Shown here: piece after piece, positions 1 to 7,627 of the stretch
How positions within the stretch are numbered: the first letter of the stretch is position 1
How the letters are laid out: each line of letters begins with the position of its first letter
Assembly: GCA_014729945.1 (NCBI GenBank)
Contig: WJJC01000199.1
Location: forward strand, 1 to 31,290
Direction of reading: 5' to 3'
Length of the DNA: 31,290 nt
DNA from: Candidatus Bathyarchaeota archaeon
Lineage (GTDB): Archaea > Thermoproteota > Bathyarchaeia > TCS64
The notes under the pieces: generated by a model
Told to the model about the DNA's origin: nothing
Database searches by the model: none
The model's input: the letters and a program-made list of their open reading frames with translations, nothing else
Translations under genes and position numbers: made by a program

Positions 1-246
1 AAGGTATTCTTATACACCCTGAGCACCTGTGGATGGTGCAAAAAAACCAAGGAACTACTAAAAGAGAAAGACATAGCATACGAATTCATAGACTTAGACA
101 CATGTAGTAAGGAAGAACAAAAACAGGCAATAAAAGAACTCAAAGAAAAAGACATACCCGTAGCATTCCCCGTAATCGTAATCAATGACGACACTATAAT
201 CCAGGGCTTCAAGAAACAAGAGATCATAGAGGCACTAGATCTATGA
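1..246 (+). CDS. Glutaredoxin/NrdH-like thiol-disulfide protein (5' end outside window)
   Basis: The reading frame is open from base 1 to a TGA at 244-246, giving 81 visible residues. They have the thioredoxin-fold pattern of a small glutaredoxin: a first beta strand, then the redox motif CGWC at visible residues 10-13, a helix, and a cis-Pro-type segment FPVIVIN followed by a GF pair. Only a few N-terminal residues can be missing. The TGA overlaps the ATG of the next gene in an ATGA (243-246), so the two are translationally coupled. The neighbour is a ferredoxin:thioredoxin reductase catalytic chain, so this protein is the likely acceptor of its electrons and may serve as a reductant for ribonucleotide reductase or other disulfides. 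The family call comes from the visible motif; the partner role is inferred from context. Confidence 0.85.
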   Translation, partial: KVFLYTLSTCGWCKKTKELLKEKDIAYEFIDLDTCSKEEQKQAIKELKEKDIPVAFPVIVINDDTIIQGFKKQEIIEALDL

Positions 247-785
247 GTACTATTGAAGAGGCGCGGAAACGAGCGGAACGCGACGCCACACGAAACAGGA
301 TGCACCTTTGCCCAGAGCCAGAGATGCTACAGAATCTATTGGAGGGCCTAGTGGAGAACGAGGAAAGATACGGCTACCCCAGCTGCCCATGTAGGATGGC
401 CACTGGAGAATTTGAGAAAGATAAGGACATCATCTGCCCATGTTATTACCGCGATCCCGATGTTGAGGAATATGGTCAATGTTACTGCTCACTATATGTT
501 AACGACGCTGTGTATAGCGGTGACGCGCCTATAAAATCAATACCCGAGAGACGCCCAGAGGAAAAACAGATGGCATCCCTCGATATAGATGAAAAAGAAG
601 AACAAGAACCTACTGAAAAAGGTACCCAGAGCACAGAGAGAAGAATCCTCTACTGCAAACAATGCGGCTACACAATATTCAGAGAAGAACCACCCTATAG
701 GTGTCCAATCTGTCAAGCTAAACAAGAAATGTTCGCAGAAATAATAATCACAGGTGAAGCAAAAACAAGAGAAATAGGGGGTTAA
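243..785 (+). CDS. Ferredoxin:thioredoxin reductase catalytic chain fused to a rubredoxin domain (ferredoxin:disulfide reductase type)
   Basis: A 180-residue protein in two parts. Residues 1-95 resemble the FTR catalytic (beta) chain: an early Cys (C23), then the paired motifs CPC (48-50), CPC (65-67) and CYC (80-82), which in this family hold the [4Fe-4S] cluster and the active disulfide. A charged linker rich in Glu (about 105-132) leads to a rubredoxin-like domain with CKQC (138-141) and CPIC (154-157), expected to bind one iron. FTR-rubredoxin fusions are known from archaea as ferredoxin:disulfide reductases that feed thioredoxin- or NrdH-like proteins, and a glutaredoxin gene is coupled directly upstream. 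There is no gene for an FTR variable chain here. The 3' end overlaps the convergent M14 peptidase gene by four bases. Confidence 0.9.
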   Translation: MSTIEEARKRAERDATRNRMHLCPEPEMLQNLLEGLVENEERYGYPSCPCRMATGEFEKDKDIICPCYYRDPDVEEYGQCYCSLYVNDAVYSGDAPIKSIPERRPEEKQMASLDIDEKEEQEPTEKGTQSTERRILYCKQCGYTIFREEPPYRCPICQAKQEMFAEIIITGEAKTREIGG

Positions 786-3295
786 CCCACAAGGGCGTTG
801 AAGAAAAGCTTAAACGTGGCATCTGTTAACGCCCTGTTCTGGGGCTGGAATCCGTACATTATTACTTTTCCATCCTTCTTCTTGGCCTCAATCAACGCAG
901 CCTTACGTGCCAATTGCTCCTCCCCGATGAGCCACCCGCTCTGCATCATATTCTCCTCGGGATATGATATTACTACCTTGTAATCATCGTTGTTATGTGT
1001 CCCCTTCACTGCGTATGCGTGATTTCCCCTCAAGAGGATCAATCCTTTCTCAGGCATCCCATAGCCTAGTGGGTGTTTGTTATCGATATTCACCCAGATA
1101 GTGCTCCCAGGGCAATGAAACTTTTCGGGATCCATATCTTTCAAGGTATTCTTTACAGGTACTTTGAGTTTCTCTATGGCGAAGTCACATGACTCGTAGA
1201 GGGCTATTACTGTTCCACCGTTCTCGACGAACTCGTTCACCTTCTCGACGCCCTCCTCACCGATCCCCGATTTATACTTCTCAGGGAGAACCGGTGCTGT
1301 AAAGGCGCCTTTGTATTTTTCCTCATAGTACTCCTCGACGCCCTCACCGGTTATCAAGGCAGTCGCGTCACTGGGTAAAATCAGTAAATCGAAGTCATCT
1401 AACTCCCCTTTGATCTCCTCATCCATAACAGTGGTATACTCAAACTCGAACTGTTCTAGTAGCCACCTGGTCCACCCCTCATCCATGTTTCCACCCCAGT
1501 ATCTCTGATACATGGCCACTCTCAAAGGCTTAACTTCCACCGAATCCGCTTCCACGGGACCAGATAGTGAGATAAACTCTTGATTTGTCTCCTCAGCTAC
1601 TTTCTCCAGCTTCTCGTCCTCTCCCATAACATGGAACATCCCAGCGGGATATTCTCCGAAAGGCTCAGTGAATCTTTTAACAGGGACTCCCAGTTTATGC
1701 AGCTTATTAACAGCCTTGAAGCAGTCATTGATTCTGCAATCAATTAGGTAACCATAATCAGATTCACCCTTCAATCCTCCCTCGGGTAGGGTAGGCTCAA
1801 CTAGGCTAAACTCGCCACTAGGAATCACATTCGCCTCCACCACCTCCACGCCCTTGAACTCAGCCATCGTCTGAGTTGCAAAATCATAATTCATCATAGG
1901 CTTACCCTCTGGGGTCCTCACCCAGATATTATCACGGTAGAAGGTCCTACTCAGCATCATCAAGAGGAAGGGACGCGCCACCTGATCAGCAAAGATCACA
2001 TAGCTACCCTCAGGGTAGATTACATTGTCCAACTTGAACTCCTTCTTTGCCCTATGAACCTCCACTGTCATATCCCTCAGTGTCTGGAGGAACCTATACG
2101 TGGTATTAGGATCACTCTGACCCGGGGGAATAATGAACGCATACGGTGCTTCATCCCTTCCTTTTTCTATACTTCTCATGGCCTTGTTGTACATATTCCG
2201 TAAAATCATACCTCTATTATTTGCAGCAACCTCCAACGTAGCCATAGCCGCTACCGTCTGACCCTCAAGAATATCACTTAGATGCCACCATCCACCTTTC
2301 CAAGGATGCGGGAAATTAACTGATGCCCGGTACTCTGGACGCCCCCGTGGATGAGGCTGTAATTGATGATAATGTACATAAACCGGAGTAGCCACCTTGA
2401 CGCTACCAGACTCCGTGAACATACCACAGATGTTAAACCAGGGCCAGACCAAGCTGAACCCCGGCATAAAATCAGCGGGGAACACCGCCGCCTGCTCAAC
2501 GCCCTCGATACCCTGGGACTCCATCCTAATAGCCATCTGGGAGCCATAATGCTTCTGCTCGACCCACACCAGTGGATCAGCCACTTCATTCAAAGGATTA
2601 CTATTAGGTGGTATGAAAAACCTTGAACCATAGAACCCCATCTGGTGGTGATCTACATACGCTTGAGGGAACCACTCCTTCAAAATAATTCGGTTCATAA
2701 TCCGGGTCTCAACCTGAGTAAGCGTCAATGCATCCCGATTATTATCATGACCAACATATTCGTGGTAAAGCCAGGGCATACTACCCCCTTCATACTCGGT
2801 TCCCTTATACTCCCTGTACCAGTCAACGGTCATAATCTGTCCATCAGGATTAGCGCATGGAAATAATACCAGCACCACGTTCTCCCTGATCTTCTCTACC
2901 AGCGACTCATCACTGGTCAATAATTTATACGCGAAATCACTGACCATTTGAGTACCTCCCACTTCGCTGGCGTGAATACTCATAGTCATAGCCACAACAG
3001 ATTTGCCTTCATTAATGATCCTCTCAACCTCTTCTACGTCAAGATTCTCAGGGTGACTGATCTTCCAAGAATCCTCCTTGATTTCATCCAGATTCATAAG
3101 GTTTTCCGGTGAGGAAATATAAGCCACAATCATGGGGTTTCCATTCGTGGATTTACCTACCTCAGCGACTTTGATCCTATCAGATGCCTCATCAAGGAGC
3201 AAGAAGTACTCCACAACATTATCCCAACGGACAAGCTTTCTATCGGTACCCGGTTTGAAACCATAAAACTCTTCAGGAATTACTAATTCTGTCAT
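782..3295 (-). CDS. M14-family zinc carboxypeptidase-like protein, large form
   Basis: An 837-residue protein whose N-terminal third looks like an M14 metallopeptidase. The first zinc-ligand pair is HASE (H108, E111), followed by NPDG near 149-152 and DHHQMG at 215-220, which supplies the third zinc ligand. Further on, a segment FTESGS looks like the catalytic-glutamate region. The C-terminal part, with short strands alternating with glycine turns and a segment ALYESCDFA, resembles the glutamine-amidotransferase-like domain found at the end of many large M14 proteins; it carries no obvious catalytic triad. I see no signal peptide, so it is probably cytoplasmic. A TATA element on the minus strand (3316-3326) sits about 25 bases before the ATG, suggesting a leaderless or near-leaderless transcript. 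Substrate unknown. Confidence 0.85.
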   Translation of the reverse strand: MTELVIPEEFYGFKPGTDRKLVRWDNVVEYFLLLDEASDRIKVAEVGKSTNGNPMIVAYISSPENLMNLDEIKEDSWKISHPENLDVEEVERIINEGKSVVAMTMSIHASEVGGTQMVSDFAYKLLTSDESLVEKIRENVVLVLFPCANPDGQIMTVDWYREYKGTEYEGGSMPWLYHEYVGHDNNRDALTLTQVETRIMNRIILKEWFPQAYVDHHQMGFYGSRFFIPPNSNPLNEVADPLVWVEQKHYGSQMAIRMESQGIEGVEQAAVFPADFMPGFSLVWPWFNICGMFTESGSVKVATPVYVHYHQLQPHPRGRPEYRASVNFPHPWKGGWWHLSDILEGQTVAAMATLEVAANNRGMILRNMYNKAMRSIEKGRDEAPYAFIIPPGQSDPNTTYRFLQTLRDMTVEVHRAKKEFKLDNVIYPEGSYVIFADQVARPFLLMMLSRTFYRDNIWVRTPEGKPMMNYDFATQTMAEFKGVEVVEANVIPSGEFSLVEPTLPEGGLKGESDYGYLIDCRINDCFKAVNKLHKLGVPVKRFTEPFGEYPAGMFHVMGEDEKLEKVAEETNQEFISLSGPVEADSVEVKPLRVAMYQRYWGGNMDEGWTRWLLEQFEFEYTTVMDEEIKGELDDFDLLILPSDATALITGEGVEEYYEEKYKGAFTAPVLPEKYKSGIGEEGVEKVNEFVENGGTVIALYESCDFAIEKLKVPVKNTLKDMDPEKFHCPGSTIWVNIDNKHPLGYGMPEKGLILLRGNHAYAVKGTHNNDDYKVVISYPEENMMQSGWLIGEEQLARKAALIEAKKKDGKVIMYGFQPQNRALTDATFKLFFNALVG

Positions 3296-3315
3296 TAAGC
3301 ACCATTATACCGACT

Positions 3316-3326
3316 TATTATATAAG
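3316..3326 (-). promoter_or_regulatory. TATA element of the M14 peptidase gene
   Basis: The minus strand reads CTTATATAATAAG here, a near-palindromic archaeal TATA element. Its centre is about 26 bases from the ATG at 3295, so the transcript probably starts at or within a few bases of the start codon. Confidence 0.6.
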
Positions 3327-3387
3327 ACCCAGCGCCCGTATACTTTCGTGTAAGTACAAAATAACGGGATAACCTGATGGCCTTTTA

Positions 3388-3404
3388 TTTAAATAGTTTA
3401 AATA
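3388..3404 (+). promoter_or_regulatory. TATA elements of the TBP/TFE-beta operon
   Basis: Two copies of TTTAAATA (3388-3395 and 3397-3404) stand 30-45 bases before the ATG at 3434. Either would place the transcription start around 3415-3430, just ahead of that ATG. This argues for the downstream start of the first gene, because an upstream ATG at 3377 would lie before the promoter. Confidence 0.65.
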
Positions 3405-3433
3405 CTCGGATACAAGAATACATAGGGAAAGAC

Positions 3434-3757
3434 ATGAAGTTTGTCCAGTTAAAGACTATTAAGGATTTAGTAATGCTAGTAGCCAGTTCCCCATCCACTA
3501 ACGTAATACAGCATCTAGAAAATGATGGACACATATACTTCGTAATAGGCGGAACCCTGAGTGAGGTATTCATGTACCTAGTGAAACAAGAGGAACCTAT
3601 GGATGGAAACTTTATCACATATAATAGCTATAGCGGCGAAATAGCGACAAGCGAGAAAATATCCACTGAGCCAAATATGAACAGTTTCCCAGTACTAGAG
3701 ATCAAGAAACAAGATCTGATAACATCTGAAACCCTTGAGAAGCTATCAAATCTCTAA
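3434..3757 (+). CDS. Uncharacterised protein, first gene of the TBP/TFE-beta unit
   Basis: A 107-residue protein that I do not recognise. The start at ATG 3434 (MKFVQLKTIKDL) is preferred over the in-frame ATG at 3377 because the TATA elements lie between the two; GGGAAA just before 3434 may be a weak ribosome site. The protein is soluble and mixed alpha/beta: an N-terminal strand and helix, a central hydrophobic strand HIYFVIGGT, then a helix with YLVK, a polar middle region, and a C-terminal strand-helix (FPVLEIKK then a Leu-rich helix). No cysteine cluster, membrane segment or catalytic motif is visible. TBP begins 27 bases downstream on the same strand, so the two are probably cotranscribed. 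No function can be assigned. Confidence 0.7.
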   Translation: MKFVQLKTIKDLVMLVASSPSTNVIQHLENDGHIYFVIGGTLSEVFMYLVKQEEPMDGNFITYNSYSGEIATSEKISTEPNMNSFPVLEIKKQDLITSETLEKLSNL

Positions 3758-3784
3758 CTGGATCCAAGATAGGTGAAACAAGAT

Positions 3785-4405
3785 ATGGACTTTGAAGAAG
3801 AATTTGGTGATGACCTCGATCTAGATGAGGATCTCCAACGTAACGAGATCGATAAAGACCTCAGCATCAGCATCGAAAACGTAGTAGCCTCCGCAAGTCT
3901 AGACCAGAAAATAGACCTACTAGCAATAATGAAGATATTCAGAAACGTAGAATACAGACCAAAACAATTCCCAGGCCTCGTATTCAGACTCAAACGACCA
4001 AAAACAGCTACACTGATTTTCGGATCAGGCAAAATGGTATGTACTGGAGCAAAATCTGAGAAAATGGCTATACAAGCAGTCAACAAGGTTGTCCGCGAAC
4101 TAAAAGATAACGGTATAATAATACAGGGAAAACCAACGATAACAATACAGAACATAGTAGCCTCCGCTAATCTTCATGGTAAAATCGATCTGGAAACCGC
4201 TGCCGATATAATGGAAAACGTTATGTATGAACCAGAACAATTCCCCGGATTAATATATCGAATGAGTGAACCAAAAGTAGTGATGCTCCTATTCGCTTCA
4301 GGGAAACTAGTATGCACTGGAGCTAAATATGAGGGAATGGTAAAAGAGGCAGTGGAAAAACTACACGAAATACTCTTAGATTATGACCTAATCTATTATG
4401 ATTAA
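3785..4405 (+). CDS. tbp: TATA-box-binding protein with acidic N-terminal extension
   Basis: TBP, the promoter-recognition factor of archaeal transcription. Two direct repeats are clear: residues 27-113 and 118-206. Each has the sequence ENVVASASL or QNIVASANL, then a KIDL segment, QFPGLxxRxxxPK, and a FGSGKMVCTGAK or FASGKLVCTGAK strand. The core is preceded by about 25 very acidic residues, whereas archaeal TBPs usually carry any acidic tail at the C terminus and are about 180-190 residues long; this one has 206. I chose ATG 3785 because AGGTGA (3771-3776) lies eight bases before it; an in-frame GTG at 3773 would use up that site. The TFE-beta gene follows after 11 bases. Confidence 0.96.
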   Translation: MDFEEEFGDDLDLDEDLQRNEIDKDLSISIENVVASASLDQKIDLLAIMKIFRNVEYRPKQFPGLVFRLKRPKTATLIFGSGKMVCTGAKSEKMAIQAVNKVVRELKDNGIIIQGKPTITIQNIVASANLHGKIDLETAADIMENVMYEPEQFPGLIYRMSEPKVVMLLFASGKLVCTGAKYEGMVKEAVEKLHEILLDYDLIYYD

Positions 4406-4416
4406 GAGGCACAAAT

Positions 4417-4788
4417 ATGCCCTCAGAAAAAACAGAAAAAGAAGCCCTAAAACTCATCTTTGAGGCCGGAGACAAAGGTCTATTACAATCCGAATTATGG
4501 AAACTATTAGACATAAGCAGCCGAGAAGGCAGCCGACTAGCCAAAAAATTCGAGGAAAAAGGAAGAATCACCCGAGAAAAAGTACTGAACGAGGGGCGAT
4601 GGACCTACAAACTAATCTATAAGAAGGAACCTGTTACACTGGACTCTGTAGCAGGTTGTCCATGCCTAATTTGTCCAGAATTAGATAAATGCTTCAGCGG
4701 AGGAACAAAAGACCCCAATACATGTATCGAGTTAACTGCGTGGATAGACCCAAGAATAGAACCTCCACCGACGCCTGAAGAAGAGTGA
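4417..4788 (+). CDS. Transcription factor TFE subunit beta (TFIIE-beta/hRPC39-like, Fe-S)
   Basis: A 123-residue protein with an N-terminal winged helix (about 5-70; recognition-helix region with SSREGSRLAKKFEEKG) and a C-terminal cysteine cluster. C83, C86, C92 and C103 have the spacing CX2CX5CX10C, followed by an aromatic/acidic stretch TAWID. As I recall it, this matches the [4Fe-4S] motif of the human RNA polymerase III subunit hRPC39 and archaeal TFE-beta. C81 is an extra cysteine. In archaea TFE-beta pairs with TFE-alpha to help open the promoter within the initiation complex. The position 11 bases after TBP supports the call. The start ATG has GAGGCAC upstream as a weak ribosome site. 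A generic Fe-S winged-helix regulator is the alternative, but is less likely. Confidence 0.87.
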   Translation: MPSEKTEKEALKLIFEAGDKGLLQSELWKLLDISSREGSRLAKKFEEKGRITREKVLNEGRWTYKLIYKKEPVTLDSVAGCPCLICPELDKCFSGGTKDPNTCIELTAWIDPRIEPPPTPEEE

Positions 4789-4797
4789 TACTCCACC

Positions 4798-5781
4798 TTG
4801 GATGAAAACATAAAAGAACTACTAAGATACGGAGCCACTTTCGCTGTCCTCATCGCTTTTTTTTATGGTGGAACTTTATTATTAAGAAATACCCTCGGAA
4901 CATCCAACCCCATGATGGTGGTGATAAGTCAAAGCATGGTGCCCACACTAGGAGTAGGCGACTTTATCTTTATAGAAGCGATAGATGACTTCGATTCCCT
5001 AGCAATAGGAGATCCACCGGTTGGAGATATCCTAGTTTTTATACGACCCGGGTTCTCTGATGAGTTCATTGTTCACAGAGCCATTGATGGACATAAGACA
5101 GATGAAGGATGGGTTTATCAGACAAAGGGAGACAATAACGTATTCCCCGACGGGTTTCAGGTTACAGATGAATTAGTAGTCGGAAGAGTGGTGAACAGAT
5201 TACCCATAGTAGGTTACTTCAGTTTATTCATAAAAACAATGAAAGGATTCGGTATGGTTATAGCGTTAATGATGGTTTCCTTCTTTTACGATAATATTTT
5301 ACCAAATAAACCCAGTAAAAAACAGGAGGGTGGCTTTAACTACTTATCATTGATACCCTTCGCGGTTGGGCCACTTGTTTTACTAAAAATATGGATCCAG
5401 CCATCCAATCATCAATCACTAGAGTTCATAGCACTAGCATCATGGTATCTTGGATGCCTTATGCTTCCCCTCACTGTAAATGATGATGATATGGGGTTAA
5501 TGTTCTGGTTATACCACCTAGTATTGATAATTATCCCTATAACTTGCGATCTTGTCTGGTGGACAACAGGAATAACACCCAGTGAATGGTGGAGAATACA
5601 GGGCAGCACAGTACCTATTTCATGGCTATTAATGGAGGAAACAAAGAGCTTCCATATGGCGTTCAACCAAATGCTTCTATGGCTTGTACCCGGAATTGTG
5701 ATCTTCTTGGGGTTAATCTATGCTAAGAGAAGCGAAGTAGCTCTTGTGACTAAAATCAGTGAGAACCTTAGAAACATCTAA
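4798..5781 (+). CDS. Type I signal peptidase, archaeal/ER type, with extra C-terminal membrane segments
   Basis: The N-terminal half is a signal peptidase I: a membrane anchor at about 11-30, the nucleophile motif SQSMVPT (Ser46), HRA (His93) and KGDNN (Asp112). The Ser/His/Asp arrangement, with His in place of the bacterial Lys, is typical of archaeal and ER enzymes. The enzyme removes class 1 signal peptides on the outer face of the membrane. After residue about 140 the protein has a segment before a KPSKKQ linker and then about four more hydrophobic segments to residue 327, longer than the usual 150-200 residues. The start is TTG at 4798, since no in-frame ATG precedes the anchor. It follows the TFE-beta stop by nine bases and is probably in the same transcript. 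Confidence 0.9.
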   Translation: MDENIKELLRYGATFAVLIAFFYGGTLLLRNTLGTSNPMMVVISQSMVPTLGVGDFIFIEAIDDFDSLAIGDPPVGDILVFIRPGFSDEFIVHRAIDGHKTDEGWVYQTKGDNNVFPDGFQVTDELVVGRVVNRLPIVGYFSLFIKTMKGFGMVIALMMVSFFYDNILPNKPSKKQEGGFNYLSLIPFAVGPLVLLKIWIQPSNHQSLEFIALASWYLGCLMLPLTVNDDDMGLMFWLYHLVLIIIPITCDLVWWTTGITPSEWWRIQGSTVPISWLLMEETKSFHMAFNQMLLWLVPGIVIFLGLIYAKRSEVALVTKISENLRNI

Positions 5782-5806
5782 TATTTTTATAATTAATAGA
5801 AAAAAG
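5782..5806. terminator. Bidirectional T-rich terminators between convergent genes
   Basis: After the signal peptidase stop the plus strand has a T-run in TATTTTTATAATT (from 5782). For the archaellin gene the minus strand has a TTTTTT run at about 5800-5805, some 15 bases past its stop. Archaeal termination needs only T-rich stretches, so both genes appear to end here. Confidence 0.6.
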
Positions 5807-5819
5807 AATGTAAGATTAC

Positions 5820-6437
5820 TTACTCTAGAGTCATTATCGTACTGTAAACCGCTGGGATTTGTCTCTCGATTGTCAGTACTGCTCCAGCTGATGGCCTTAA
5901 CTCGACCCTGAACTCCTCATATGGATGAGCATAGACATCATCTTGTGATGCTGGAGTTGGATCAACCATTGAGTCATAGAGTAACTCCGTGAAGTTAACA
6001 GACACCTTGAATTTCTCACCGGTCTCACAGAGGCTGTCCCCATCATCATTAACCCCGGTGATAGTCATACAGGTGCCGTTAGTGTCGTAGATCTCTCCAT
6101 GTACTCTTGCATTTGTGTAAGTAGCTACTAGTTTACTGTCATCCAGGTCTATTGGCTCATGTCCCTGACTGAGCTTGATGTAGAAGGTCAGCTTCTCAAG
6201 GTCTATGTCCGCTTGGTCGCCCCCTGTTGAGCCGAATTGGCCGATTACTCCACTATCAATGAGCAATGCGCTGCTTGCCTCGCTCATACCGCTGCTGATT
6301 ACTGATTGGGCTTTCTCGGCTGTGAGGAAACCCATGTTCAACACGACGAAAGCGAAGGCCGCTGCGGTGATAACGAAAGCAACCAAGATAATTGCAGTCT
6401 CAAGACCAGTCATACCAGTTCTTTTACTTAGTTTCAT
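5820..6437 (-). CDS. Archaellin (archaeal flagellin) precursor
   Basis: A 205-residue class III (type IV pilin-like) precursor. A short basic leader (MKLSKRTG) is followed by MTGLETAIILVAFVITAAAF. Cleavage after G8 would place Glu13 at +5, the residue conserved in this superfamily, and leave a long hydrophobic N-terminal helix (about 12-35) for filament packing. The C-terminal two-thirds is a beta-rich, secreted-looking domain without cysteine pairs apart from an NGTCMTI...LCETGEK segment. ATG 6437 is chosen because GGAGG (6447-6451) lies nine bases upstream; a longer ORF start is not supported. No other archaellum genes (flaI, flaJ, flaH or flaK) are in the window, so it is an orphan here and could also be an adhesive pilin. 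Confidence 0.86.
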   Translation of the reverse strand: MKLSKRTGMTGLETAIILVAFVITAAAFAFVVLNMGFLTAEKAQSVISSGMSEASSALLIDSGVIGQFGSTGGDQADIDLEKLTFYIKLSQGHEPIDLDDSKLVATYTNARVHGEIYDTNGTCMTITGVNDDGDSLCETGEKFKVSVNFTELLYDSMVDPTPASQDDVYAHPYEEFRVELRPSAGAVLTIERQIPAVYSTIMTLE

Positions 6438-6487
6438 TTTTATTATCCTCCCCACTCTGGGGTACTGAGCAAAACGTATAGAATCCT

Positions 6488-6496
6488 CTATATAGC
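6488..6496 (-). promoter_or_regulatory. TATA element of the archaellin gene
   Basis: The minus strand reads CGCTATATAGAG here. A start about 25 bases downstream would give a leader of roughly 25-30 bases that includes the GGAGG at 6447-6451, so this gene, unlike many neighbours, appears to have a leader with a ribosome site. Confidence 0.5.
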
Positions 6497-6552
6497 GAAA
6501 TGTCTGCACCCCCTATCTACATACTTTGATTAGGCTGTGCTCGCGGTAAAGA

Positions 6553-6559
6553 TTTAAAG
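6553..6559 (+). promoter_or_regulatory. TATA element of the dehydrogenase gene at 6591
   Basis: TTTAAAG preceded by GA stands about 34 bases before the TTG start at 6591. This would put the transcription start at about 6580, close to the start codon, and no Shine-Dalgarno is visible, consistent with a short-leader transcript. Confidence 0.45.
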
Positions 6560-6590
6560 AGATGAGCTATGCCTTATTCGTTGAACTATA

Positions 6591-7622
6591 TTGAAGAATG
6601 TCAAAGTTGTTTCATACGGTATCGGAGTAATAGGTAGAAGACTAGCTAGACACCTTCTAACAAAAGAGGGTATTGAGATAGTAGGAGCTATTGATATTAA
6701 CCCTGATATTGTGGGAAAAGATCTAGGAGAGGTCCTAGGTCAGGAAAAGATTGGCGTAACAATCAGCAAGGATGTGGATAAGGTTCTCAGTGAGACCAAG
6801 CCAGATATTGTCTGTCACACAACGATGAGTTACCTTAGCCAGACCTATGACCAGTTCGAGGGTATAGTAAAACATGGGATAAACATAGTCAGCACCTGTG
6901 AGGAACTAGGTTATCCCTACGTTGAGGAAGAGGCAACCAAGCTAGCCGAGAAACTAGACAAATTAGCCAAGGAAAAAGGCGCAACCATGCTAGGAACAGG
7001 GATCAACCCCGGATTCCTTATGGATACCCTTCCCATCTTCCTATCTGGTCCATGTGAAGAAGTAGAGGAAATGTACATCGCACGACAGATGGATGCCGCT
7101 ACGCGGCGTATACCTTTCCAGAAAAAGATCGGAGCTGGAATGACTGTTGAAGATTACAGAAACGCCATCGATAACAAGAAGATCACAGGACACGTCGGGT
7201 TAGAGCAGAGCATGCAGATGATAGCTGATACGCTAGGCTGGAAACTGGACGAGATCAAAGTGGATACTCCTGAACCAGTCACTTTTGATCACGAGGTTAA
7301 GAGTGACGCCATCACCGTTCCAGCTGGACAAGCCGCTGGTGGAAAACAGATGGCTTATGGTATCAGCAAAGGAAAGACCTTGATCACAATGGACTTTAGT
7401 GCATATATTGGGGCAGAAGATGAATTCGATAAAGTTGAGATAAAAGGAGTACCACCTATCAATAACAAGATCACTCCCTGTGTACACGGAGATCATGGCA
7501 CAATTGCCATGACTACAAATATGATTCCCCATGTTATCAACGCTGATCCCGGGTTAAAGACAATGGCGGAGCTGCCTCCACCACACGCCACACCCGCGCA
7601 CTTCGGAAAATATATGAAGTAA
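6591..7622 (+). CDS. 2,4-diaminopentanoate dehydrogenase-like / DapB-fold NAD(P)-dependent oxidoreductase
   Basis: A 343-residue protein with an N-terminal Rossmann fold: a hydrophobic strand, then GIGVIGRRLA as the dinucleotide loop, and an acidic end of strand 2 (AIDINPDIVGKD). The segment GTGINPGFLMDTLP and the overall length match the family of 2,4-diaminopentanoate dehydrogenase (the Ord enzyme of oxidative ornithine breakdown) rather than true dihydrodipicolinate reductase, which is about 250-270 residues. No other ornithine-pathway genes are nearby, so the substrate is uncertain; many genomes carry such orphan homologues. The start is TTG because the nearby ATG (6599) is out of frame. 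The gene is convergent with nadB, only five bases separating the two ends. Confidence 0.78.
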   Translation: MKNVKVVSYGIGVIGRRLARHLLTKEGIEIVGAIDINPDIVGKDLGEVLGQEKIGVTISKDVDKVLSETKPDIVCHTTMSYLSQTYDQFEGIVKHGINIVSTCEELGYPYVEEEATKLAEKLDKLAKEKGATMLGTGINPGFLMDTLPIFLSGPCEEVEEMYIARQMDAATRRIPFQKKIGAGMTVEDYRNAIDNKKITGHVGLEQSMQMIADTLGWKLDEIKVDTPEPVTFDHEVKSDAITVPAGQAAGGKQMAYGISKGKTLITMDFSAYIGAEDEFDKVEIKGVPPINNKITPCVHGDHGTIAMTTNMIPHVINADPGLKTMAELPPPHATPAHFGKYMK

Positions 7623-7627
7623 ATACT

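Noticed and set aside
2278..2866. Several frames overlapping the M14 peptidase gene
   Set aside because: They lie within the conserved catalytic part of the peptidase and have no independent signals.
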